Assembly (NCBI GenBank): GCA_032718475.1
Contig: JAUCBJ010000451.1
Coordinates: forward strand, 1 to 30,000
Reading direction: 5' to 3'
From: Nemertoderma westbladi
Taxonomy: Eukaryota; Xenacoelomorpha; Nemertodermatida; Nemertodermatidae
DNA: 30,000 bases
Position numbers and translations under genes: made by a program. Positions 11,801 through 23,800 of this stretch are shown here, one piece after another. Every line of letters begins with the position of its first letter. The stretch's first letter is position 1. The notes under the pieces were generated by a model. That model saw nothing but the letters and a program-made list of their open reading frames with translations, was not told the DNA's origin and ran no database searches.

Positions 11801-14800
11801 GTATGTGCCATGGCAAAACTCTGAGGTTACTTGTAAGAGAGAAGATCTTAAGATAGCCTACAAAGTTAAAACCGAACAACCAACAACCGAAAACATTAAC
11901 AAGGTTGAGAAAGCTAAGGACGATCTTAAATTGGCCTACAACATCAGCCAGGAAAAGTACATACAGGATAAAACTGAAGCAATTACAACTGCTCACATAC
12001 AGCAACAATCAAGACTTACCTGGCAAACTGTAAATGAGGTATCTGGTCGGAAAAGTTGTGCAAAGGGGCGCCTCAAAGCCGATAGTCCTGATGAACGTGT
12101 TGGGAAGTGGAAAAATCACTTCAGCAACTTGCTTGGGCAGCCACCAAACATCGAGGTCAGCCCTACAAGGAAAATATATGACAAGACACTACCTATAGAA
12201 ACAGGGGACTTCACACCTGCCGAACTCCAAAGAAGCATTAAAAGCATGTCCAATAATAAAGCGAGTGGATTAGATGAAATCCCAGCGGAGGTATGGAAAA
12301 CCGGAGTGCTAAATAGACCATTATTGAATGTTTGCAACCGGATGTTAAAAGGGGAAAAGCCACCACCAATTTGGACTAAAGGTCAACTAAAGCCTCTCCC
12401 CAAGAAAGGAGACCTCGGCATACCAACAAACTATCGTGGGATCTGTCTGCTTGTGGTAGCTGCCAAAATATACAATAAAATGATTCTATATAGGATTAGG
12501 CCTCACATAGAGAAACTACTGCGTAAGAGCCAAAACGGATTTCGACCAAGTAGATCAACAATAGCTCAGATACTTGCACTACGGAGACTGATTGAAGGAA
12601 TCAAGTCAAAGAATCTCCCCGCAGTCATGACTTTTGTGGACTTCAAGAAGGCATTCGACTCCATCCATAGAGGTAAAATGCTTGAAATCCTAAGAGCTTA
12701 TGGAATACCAGAAGTAATTGTTGCTGGCATTGGATTGCTATATTGTGACACAGAAGCGCAGGTACTCTCACCAGATGGTGAAACTGAGTTTTTCTCAATC
12801 CTGGCTGGCGTACTGCAAGGTGACACATTAGCACCATTACTATTTGTAATTGTGCTGGATTACGCAATGAGGACGGCCACAAAGGGTGAAGATCTGGGAT
12901 TCACACTTCAAGAACGCAGAAGTAGTAGATATCCGGCAACTACAGTCACAGACACCGACTTTGCGGATGACATCGCCCTGCTCTCTAATACGCTAGCAGA
13001 TGCACAGCTTCTACTAAATAAAGTGGAGAGGGCTGCTAAGGAGGTTGGATTGCATATAAATGCTACCAAGACCGAATTCATGACCTTTAATATTGATGGA
13101 AACTTGACAACCATTGATAATAATCAACTAAGGCAGGTCGATGACTTCCAGTACCTTGGATCATGGATAGAGAGTAGCAAAAAGGACATAGAAGTTAGGA
13201 AAGTAAAGGCTTGGGTAGCTCTATCAAAAATGGATACCATCTGGAAATCAGATCTCTCCAGGCACCTGAAGACCAAGTTCTTTCGAGCCACAGTGGAAAG
13301 TGTATTTTTATACGGGGGTGAGACCTGGACACTGACTAAATCACTTGAACAACGAATTGATGGTTGCTACACAAGACTACTAAGGGCAGCCCTAAACATC
13401 AGCTGGAGACAACACATGACAAACGCCGAGCTTTATGGTACAATACCACCTGTATCAACCACCCTCCGTGAACGCAGATTAAGATTCAGTGGGCACTGCT
13501 GGCGAAGTAAAGACGAGGTCATACCAGATCTACTTCTCTGGCAACCAACTCATGGAAAGCGTAGTCGTGGACGACCTGCCATAACATATATAGATCAACT
13601 TGAAAGGGATACTGAACTTGGGAGAAACGAAATTGCGACAACTATGGAGAATCGGGAAGCCTGGAAGGATCTCATTTCCACTGTCCGAGTTCGCTCGACC
13701 TAGTAGTAGTAGTACTCACCTGTTTGTACCATTTTTTGTCCCTTTGCTTTACTCACCTGTTTGTATCATTTTCTACCCCTTTACTCACCTGTTTGTACCA
13801 TTTTTTGCCCCTTTGCTTTACTCACCTGTTTGTATCATTTTCTGCCCCTTTACTCACCTGTTTGTACCATTTTCTGCCCTTTACTCACCTGTTTGTACCA
13901 TTTTCTGCCCCTATACTTTTGTACCATTTTTTGCCCCTTTGTTTTACTCACCTGTTTGTACCATTTTCTGCCCCTTTACTCACCTGTTTGTACCATTTTT
14001 TGCCCCTTTGCTTTACTCACCTGTTTGTACCATTTTCTGCCCCTTTACTCACCTGTTTGTACCATTTTTTGCCCCTTTGTTTTACTCACCCGTTTGTATC
14101 ATTTTCTGCCCCTTTACTTACCTGTTTGTACCATTTTTTGCCCCTTTGCTTTACTCACCTGTTTGTACCATTTTCTGCCCCTTTACTCACCTGTTTGTAC
14201 CATTTTTTGCCCCTTTGCTTTACTCACCTGTTTGTACCATTTTCTGCCCCTATACTCACCTGTTTGTACCATTTTTTGCCCATTTGTTTTACTCACCTGT
14301 TTGTACCATTTTCTGCCCCTTTACTCACCTGTTTGTACCATTTTTTGCCCATTTGTTTTACTCACCTGTTTGTACCATTTTCTGCCCCTTTACTCACCTG
14401 TTTGTACCATTTTTTGCCCATTTGTTTTACTCACCTGTTTGTACCATTTTCTGCCCCTTTACTCACCTGTTTGAACCATTTTTTGAACCTTTGCTTTACT
14501 CACCTGTTTGTACCATTTTCTGCCCTTTACTCACCTGTTTGTACCATTTTTTGCCCCTTTGCTTTACTCACCTGTTTGTACCATTTTCTGCCCCTATACT
14601 CACCTGTTTGTACCATTTTTTGCCCATTTGTTTTACTCACCTGTTTGTACCATTTTCTGCCCCTTTACTCACCTGTTTGTACCATTTTTTGCCCCTTTGC
14701 TTTACTCACCTGTTTGTATCATTTTCTGCCCCTTTACTCACCTGTTTGTATCATTTTCTGCCCCTTTACTCACCTGTTTGTACCATTTTTTGCCTCTTTG

Positions 14801-17800
14801 CTTTACTCACCTGTTTGTACCATTTTCTGCCCCTTTACTCGCCGTGTTTGTACCATTTTCTGCCCTTTACTCACCTATTTCGCTGTTTGTATCATTTTCT
14901 GCCCCTTTACTCACCTCCAGGTTTAACTCGTTTAGCGCCGCCTCAGCTAAGAGTTTCCAAAGTCGCGGATGCGGGTTCGACTCTATAAACTCGAGAGCGT
15001 CCTTAATCCCGACCTTCTCGAGTAGAACGCGAGTATCTCGTAACGACTTTATCTCGAAGTCGAGGATGTTATCCACCCCGGGGTTCTCGGGGTTCTCCAT
15101 GATCTCATCCAGCATCGCGGAACGGATCCGAAGGTCGGAGAAACCGCAGATGTATCCGGAACTGAGGATCGGTTCCTCGGGTTCTAGCCCCCGGAACACG
15201 TACATCTTGGTCTTCTCGGTGAAAGCGAGCAGCTCGGGGTTGTCGGAGGCCCAGCGCATGTCCCAGACGTCCTTCCGCTCGAACTGCAGCAGCTCGCCGG
15301 GCGTCTCGACCCCGTCAACCACGGTGCGGCCCTCGAGGTTGAAGATGCTGAGGAACCCCGAGATATCGATGACGGAGATCCGCGTCGAGTCGCAGTTGAT
15401 GCGGATGGAGAAGGGCCGGTTGTTGAGTCGGTAGCGGAGTTTGGGTTGTACCGAGGGGACCGTGTAGCGGGCCAGCACGCCGGACTCGCGGGCCACGAGG
15501 AGCGTCGAGTCGGAGGCGGCCACGGCGCAGACGGGATCCCGAGTGGAGCCGTCGGATCGTTCCTCCCCGTCGATGTGGAACGCGCGATCTCGCGTGTCGG
15601 AGGCAGCCGATTCCTTCACGTAGAGTTTCGACTTCTTTAAGTTCCAGACGTAGAAGCGACTCTTGGACGCGGCAACAACTAGCGATGACGTCATCGCGAG
15701 AAACAAAGGCTCCACATCGATGTACCTCGCCTCCACAGGGGTCCCGATCCCGTTGCATAGCAACAGAACGAACTGCTGCGGGTCCTCGGCATTGCGGGTA
15801 GCTAGGCAACAGAACTCGCCCGCGGCGACGATCCCGATGAGGTTCGGGATGAACTTTAGGAACTTATCGTTGTTTTTAACGTCCCAGAAGAGAACTGCGG
15901 TCTCCCCGGCGCGATCCCGTTTCGTGAACGCGTAGACTAGGGAGTCTTTACCGAAGAACGCCCAACGGTAATCCGGTCGCACGTTCGCGAAGTAGATGAA
16001 GGAGTCGACGGCGAGAGCAATGCGGAGCCCACCGCCCTCCCAGGAGCACATGGATAACTCCTTACCGGGCACCTACAGGGCAGAAATACAACCGATATTA
16101 TTAGTTTACCCTCCCAGTAGCAGCTGGATAACTCCTTACCGGGACCTACAGGGCACAAATACAACCGATATTATTAGTTTACCATCCCAGTAGCAGCTGG
16201 ATAACTCCTTACCGGGCACCTACAGGGCACAAATACAACCGATATTATTAGTTTACCCTCCCAGTAGCAGCTGGATAACTCCTTACCGGGCACCTACAGG
16301 GCAGAAATACAACCGATATTATTAGTTTACCCTCCCAGTAGCAGCTGGATAACTCCTTACCGGGCACCTACAGGGCACAAATACAACCGATATTATTAGT
16401 TTACCCTCCCAGTAGCAGCTGGATAACTCCTTACCGGGCACCTACAGGGCACAAATACAACCGATATTATTAGTTTACCCTCCCAGTAGCAGCTGGATAA
16501 CTCCTTACCGGGCACCTACAGGGCACAAATACAACCGATATTATTAGTTTACCCTCCCAGTAGCAGCTGGATAACTCCTTACCGGGCACCTACAGGGCAC
16601 AAATACAACCGATATTATTAGTTTACCCTCCCTTGAGCAGCTGGATAACTCCTTACCGGGCACCTACAGGGCACAAATACAACCGATATTATTAGTTTAC
16701 CCTCCCAGGAGCAGCTGGATAACTCCTTACCGGGCACCTACAGGGCACAAATACAACCGATATTATTAGTTTACCCTCCCAGTAGCAGCTGGATAACTCC
16801 TTACCGGGCACCTACAGGGCACAAATACAACCGATATTATTAGTTTACCCTCCCAGGAGCAGCTGGATAACTCCTTACCGGGCACCTACAGGGCACAAAT
16901 ACAACCGATATTATTAGTTTACCCTCCCAGTAGCAGCTGGATAACTCCTTACCGGGCACCTACAGGGCACAAATACAACCGATATTATTAGTTTACCCTC
17001 CCAGTAGCAGCTGGATAACTCCTTACCGGGCACCTACAGGGCACAAATACAACCGATATTATTAGTTTACGACCCTCCCAGTAGCAGCTGGATAACTCCT
17101 TACCGGGCACCTACAGGGCACAAATACAACCGATATTATTAGTTTACCCTCCCTTGAGCAGCTGGATAACTCCTTACCGGGCACCTATAGGACACAAATA
17201 CAACCGATATTATTAGTTTACCCTCCCAGTAGCAGCTGGATAACTCCTTACCGGGCACCTACGGGGCACAAATACAACCGATATTATTAGTTTACCCTCC
17301 CAGTAGCAGCTGGATAACTCCTTACCGGGCACCTACAGGGCACAAATACAACCGATATTATTAGTTTACCCTCCCAGTAGCAGCTGGATAACTCCTTACC
17401 GGGCACCTATAGGACACAAATACAACCGATATTATTAGTTTACCCTCCCAGGAGCAGCTGGATAACTCCTTACCGGGCACCTATAGGACACAAATACAAC
17501 CGATATTATTAGTTTACCCTCCCAGGAGCAGCTGGATAACTCCTTACCGGGCACCTACAGGGCACAAATACAACCGATATTATTAGTTTACCCTCCCAGT
17601 AGCAGCTGGATAACTCCTTACCGGGCACCTACAGGGCACAAATACAACCGATATTATTAGTTTACCCTCCCAGTAGCAGCTGGATAACTCCTTACCGGGC
17701 ACCTACAGGGCACAAATACAACCGATATTATTAGTTTACCCTCCCAGTAGCAGCTGGATAACTCCTTACCGGGCACCTACGGGGCACAAATACAACCGAT

Positions 17801-20800
17801 ATTATTAGTTTACCCTCCCAGTAGCAGCTGGATAACTCCTTACCGGGCACCTACAGGGCACAAATACAACCGATATTATTAGTTTACCCTCCCAGTAGCA
17901 GCTGGATAACTCCTAACCGGGCACCTACAGGGCACAAATACAACCGATATTATTAGTTTACCCTCCCAGTAGCAGCTGGATAACTCCTTACCGGGCACCT
18001 ACAGGGCACAAATACAACCGATATTATTAGTTTACCCTCCCAGTAGCAGCTGGATAACTCCTTACCGGGCACCTAGAGGGCACAAATACAACCGATATTA
18101 TTAGTTTACCCTCCCAGTAGCAGCTTTATAACTCCTTACCGGACACCTACAGGGCACAAATACAACCGATATTATTAGTTTACCCTCCCAGTAGCAGCTG
18201 GATAACTCCTTACCGGGCACCTACACTACAGGGCACAAATACAACCGATATTATTAGTTTACCCTCCCAGTAGCAGCTGGATAACTCCTTACCGGACACC
18301 TACAGGGCACAAATACAACCGATATTATTAGTTTACCCTCCCAGTAGCAGCTGGATAACTCCTTACCGGGCACCTACGGGGCACAAATACAACCGATATT
18401 ATTAGTTTACCCTCCAAGTAGCAGCTGGATAACTCCTTACCGGGCACCTACAGGGCACAAATACAACCGATATTATTAGTTTACCCTCCAAGTAGCAGCT
18501 GGATAACTCCTTACCGGGCACCTACAGGGCACAAATACAACCGATATTATTAGTTTACCCTCCCAGTAGCAGCTGGATAACTCCTTACCGGGCACCTACA
18601 GGGCACAAATACAACCAATATTATTAGTTTACCCTCCCAGGAGCAGCTGGATAACTCCTTACCGGGCACCTACAGGGCACAAATACAACCGATATTATTA
18701 GTTTACCCTCCCAGGAGCAGCTGGATAACTCCTTTCCGGGCACCTACAGGGCACAAATACAACCGATATTATTAGTTTACCCTCCCAGTAGCAGCTGGAT
18801 AACTCCTTACCGGGCACCTACAGGGCACAAATACAACCGATATTATTAGTTTACCCTCCCAGTAGCAGCTGGATAACTCCTTACCGGGCACCTACAGGGC
18901 ACAAATACAACCGATATTATTAGTTTACCCTCCCAGTAGCAGCTGGATAACTCCTTACCGGGCACCTACAGGGCACAAATACAACCGATATTATTAGTTT
19001 ACCCTCCCAGTAGCAGCTGGATAACTCCTTACCGGGCACCTACAGGGCACAAATACAACCGATATTATTAGTTTACCCTCCCAGTAGCAGCTGGATAACT
19101 CCTTACCGGGCACCTACGGGGCACAAATACAACCGATATTATTAGTTTACCCTCCCAGGAGCAGCTGGATAACTCCTTACCGGGCACCTACAGCGCACAA
19201 ATACAACCGATATTATTAGTTTACCCTCCCAGTAGCAGCTGGATAACTCCTTACCGGGCACCTACAGGGCACAAATACAACCGATATTATTAGTTTACCC
19301 TCCCAGTAGCAGCTGGATAACTCCTTACCGGGCACCTACAGGGCACAAATACAACCGATATTATTAGTTTACCCTCCCAGTAGCAGCTGGATAACTCCGT
19401 ACCGGGCACCTACAGGGCACAAATACAACCGATATTATTAGTTTACCCTCCCAGGAGCAGCTGGATAACTCCTTACCGGGCACCTACAGGGCACAAATAC
19501 AACCGATATTATTAGTTTACCCTCCCAGTAGCAGCTGGATAACTCCTTACCGGGCACCTACAGGGCACAAATACAACCGATATTATTAGTTTACCCTCCC
19601 AGGAGCAGCTGGATAACTCCTTACCGGGCACCTACAGGGCACAAATACAACCGATATTATTAGTTTACCCTCCCAGTAGCAGCTGGATAACTCCTTACCG
19701 GGCACCTACAGGGCACAAATACAACCGATATTATTAGTTTACCCTCCCAGTAGCAGCTGGATAACTCCTTACCGGGCACCTACAGGGCACAAATACAACC
19801 GATATTATTAGTTTACCCTCCCAGTAGCAGCTGGATAACTCCTTACCGGGCACCTACAGGGCACAAATACAACCGATATTATTAGTTTACCCTCCCAGTA
19901 GCAGCTGGATAACTCCGTACCGGGCACCTACAGGGCACAAATACAACCGATATTATTAGTTTACCCTCCCAGGAGCAGCTGGATAACTCCTTACCGGGCA
20001 CCTACAGGGCACAAATACAACCGATATTATTAGTTTACCCTCCCAGTAGCAGCTGGATAACTCCTTACCGGGCACCTACAGGGCACAAATACAACCGATA
20101 TTATTAGTTTACCCTCCCAGGAGCAGCTGGATAACTCCTTACCGGGCACCTACAGGGCACAAATACAACCGATATTATTAGTTTACCCTCCCAGTAGCAG
20201 CTGGATAACTCCTTACCGGGCACCTACAGGGCACAAATACAACCGATATTATTAGTTTACCCTCCCAGTAGCAGCTGGATAACTCCTCACCGGGCACCTA
20301 CAGGGCACAAATACAACCGATATTATTAGTTTACCCTCCCAGTAGCAGCTGGATAACTCCTTACCGGGCACAAATACAACCGATATTATTAGTTTACCCT
20401 CCCAGTAGCAGCTGGATAACTCCTTACCGGGCACAAATACAACCGATATTATTAGTTTACCCTCCCAGAAGCAGCTGGATAACTCCTTACCGGGCACCTA
20501 CAGGGCACAAATACAACCGATATTATTAGTTTACCCTCCCAGGAGCAGCTGGATAACTCCTTACCGGGCACCTACAGGGCACAAATACAACCGATATTAT
20601 TAGTTTACCCTCCCATGAGCAGCTGGATAACTCCTTACCGGGCACCTACAGGGCACAAATACAACCGATATTATTAGTTTACCCTCCCAGTAGCAGCTGG
20701 ATAACTCCTTACCGGACCCTACAGGGCACAAATACAACCGATATTATTAGTTTACCCTCCCAGGAACAGCTGGATAACTCCTTACCGGACCCTACAGGGC

Positions 20801-23800
20801 ACAAATACAACCGATATTATTAGTTTACCCTCCCAGTAGCAGCTGGATAACTCCTTACCGGACCCTACAGGGCACAAATACAACCGATATTATTAGTTTA
20901 CCCTCCCAGGAGCAGCTGGATAACTCCTTACCGGGCACCTACAGGGCACAAATACAACCGATATTATTAGTTTACCCTCCCAGTAGCAGCTGGATAACTC
21001 CTTACCGGGCACCTACAGGGCACAAATACAACCGATATTATTAGTTTACCCTCCCAGTAGCAGCTGGATAACTCCTTACCGGACCCTACAGGGCACAAAT
21101 ACAACCGATATTATTAGTTTACCCTCCCAGGAACAGCTGGATAACTCCTTACCGGACCCTACAGGGCACAAATACAACCGATATTATTAGTTTACCCTCC
21201 CAGTAGCAGCTGGATGATAGAGGATGTTTTTTAACCGCCGCAAGGCGGAAAAGGGCTTTAGCCCTCACTAACCACTACCACCGCCTCACCCAATTCAATA
21301 AACGGGGAACTATATACGGAAAAGGGTATACTTGGGCGAGTTAGGGTATAAGGGAGCGCTTAGGGGGGAAGCCGACTATCCCAGTAGGTGGATAGACCCC
21401 CTATTAACTTTCTAAATTTTGATTTCGAGCGAATCCGACCGACGGTTTTCGAGTTGGGCCCAATGGAACGTTTTAGAAATTTGAATTTCCCGCCAAAAGC
21501 TACAGCCGAGCTACAGCCAAACTGGCTATAGATGGAGACTAGCGGCCAACGGGATCGCGTAGGGGGTATAGATGTTAGTCCAGCTCATTCTTTTTTTGGA
21601 ACGACTCGACCTATAGGGGCCGATCGGTAGCTGATCGAACACGATCTTTACGATCTTTGGCGAAATACGACCGGAAGGAGTGGGAATTTGAGAAAAGTTT
21701 GAAAGTAGAAAATGTTCCTCATCCCCGAATTATGCTAGACGGACCCGATAAAAATATGAAAAAAATTAATTCTAGGGGGTCTACGGGGCCAACGAAGCTT
21801 TCCGATTGGACGATATTATTTTCGCCTATTACTACGGGAAGGAACGGTTTTAAGTTAAAACATGTACAAGAGATATGGTCGGGAAGCTCGAGCTCTATCC
21901 AACGGAAGCGGTCCCGGGATCGTAAATTAAGAAGTTCTCGAGATATAGAGGAAAATTAACGAGTCGTTAAAAAATGCAGCAATTAGCAATTAGCGCTAAT
22001 TAAGAGCGAATTAATTAATCGAATCTCGAAATTAACGGTGCCAATCGATGGGAAACAACGAGAGGAGCTCGCCAATTTTTTAAATTTTCAAAAAGACCCA
22101 GCGGAAGCCGAGATAAATGGATTTTCGTGAAATCGGGGTCCCAACCGCCAAGTCGAATATCAGCATCGAATCGCCACCTTTGGGAAGTAGGCGAAAATAT
22201 ACCGAAAAAGCAAAACGAGCGATATTGATTTAAAATTCGAAACTTTTTGGTCGACACGGGCTCGCTAGTGGATGATATACACTATTTTAGTCAATTTGTC
22301 CAAAAGGGTCATTTTTATTATCTTTGATCATGATCTTTATGATCTTTGGCCTAAAGCATGGAATATGAGTATTTTCATATTTTATATTAATTCATACATT
22401 GTACGCAAAGTCTATGGGGACATTTCCAGACATACTTTCATATTTATCTTTGAAATTTAAATCATTTGTTCACCCAGCCATGCAATGGCTGGGTGAACCA
22501 CCAAAATATTAAGAGATGAAATCCGCAAAGCCTTTAAATACATTATAGGGTGGTGGGTGGGGCTAGTGGTTAGTGTTTATACATAGTTAGGTAATGATTG
22601 TATATATAGCGAGTTGTTAAAAAAGGGAATGGATATAACTTTATGTTACAAAAGACTATGAATTTAGATCTATCGAGTTACGAATATACTCTATCGCCAC
22701 CTTTTAGCGTAGCGTAGGGGAGGAATACAATTAGTTGGAATCTATGTGTGGGGAATATAGCGGAACAACTATGTACGAGATACTTCTTCGACTTCTACAG
22801 TAGAACAATTAGTATAGTTCTTTAAACTAATTTTAGAACTCCGTTTACCTACTAAAAAACAAATAAATATAATTAAATTTATAATAATAATAATAATAAT
22901 AACAAGGTCTACTAAAATATACACAAGCTATACTGATCAAGAATAAATGATAAAAAAACGATATCACTGGATGACAGAGGATGTTTTTTAACCGCCGTAA
23001 GGCGGAAAAGGGCTTTAGCCCTCACTAACCGCTACCACCTCCTCACCCAATGCTAAAATCCGGGAATATTGTACCGAAGGGGGTATACTTGGGCGAGTTA
23101 GGGTATAAGGGGGCGCTTAGGGGGGAAGCCGACCATCCCAGTAGGTGGATAGACCCCCTATTAACTTTCTAAATTTTGATTTCGAGCGAATCCGACCGAC
23201 GGTTTTCGAGTTGGGCCCAATGGAACGTTTTAGAAATTTGAATTTCCCGCCAAACGCTACAGCCAAACTGGCAATAGATGGAGACTAGCGGCCAACGGGA
23301 TCGCGTAGGGGGTATAGATGTTAGTCCAGCTCATTCTTTTTTTGGAACGACTCGACCTATAGGGGCCGATCGGTAGCTGATCAAACACGATCTTTACGAT
23401 CTTTGGCGAAATACGACCGGAAGGAGTGGGAATTTGGGAAAAGTTTGAAAGTAGAAAATGTTCCTCACCCCCGAATTATGCTAGACGGACCCGATAAAAA
23501 TTTGAAAAAAATTAATTCTAGGGGGTCTACGGGGCCAACGAAGCTTTCCGATTGGACGATATTATTTTCGCCTATTACTACGGGAAGGAACGGTTTTAAG
23601 TTAAAACATGTACAAGAGATATGGTCGGGAAGCTCGAGCTCTATCCAACGGAAGCGGTCCCGGGATCGTAAATTAAGAAGTTCTCGAGATATAGAGGATA
23701 ATTAACGAGTCGTTAAAAAATGCAGTAATTAGCAATTAGCGCTAATTAAGAGCGATTTAATTAATCGAATCTCGAAATTAACGGTGCCAATCGATGGCAA

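Larger units (their letters stand above)
21216..22967 (+). mobile_element. Element copy 1 (longest, 1752 bp)
   Basis: The left-most copy differs from the other two by extra bases in several places, such as an additional CTACAGCCGAG repeat near 21504. It carries the GC hairpins at 21235-21248 and 21252-21265, the 100-residue frame at 21657-21959, a palindrome AATTAGCGCTAATT at 21988-22001, the DTGS stretch at 22244-22264 and the hairpin at 22468-22498. Confidence 0.85.

Noticed and set aside
13600-15434. Long plus-strand open frames of 237-462 codons rich in CLYHFLPL / [10 protein letters not shown] repeats
   Set aside because: All three plus frames are open at once over a 69-bp period minisatellite. 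This is expected from a stop-free repeat divisible by three and is not a protein gene. The parts past 14915 are the reverse of WDR35 exon 3.
16073-21215. CRISPR array
   Set aside because: Units are identical throughout with no unique spacers, and the setting is an animal intron.
21211-21270. Hammerhead ribozyme at the left end of the tandem element
   Set aside because: GGCGGAAAAGGGC has a GAAA between two stems, but the required CTGATGA before the first stem is missing; TTTTTTAA stands there instead.
21252-21270. Histone mRNA-type 3' stem-loop
   Set aside because: The stem and the flanking sequence do not fit the conserved pattern, and there is no histone gene.
22467-22967. 500-bp LTR (TGTTCACC to ATATCA) followed by a tRNA primer site (TGGATGACAG)
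   Set aside because: No polypurine tract before the supposed LTR, no LTR at the left end of the array, and the supposed primer site equals the satellite target sequence. Kept only as a weak alternative.
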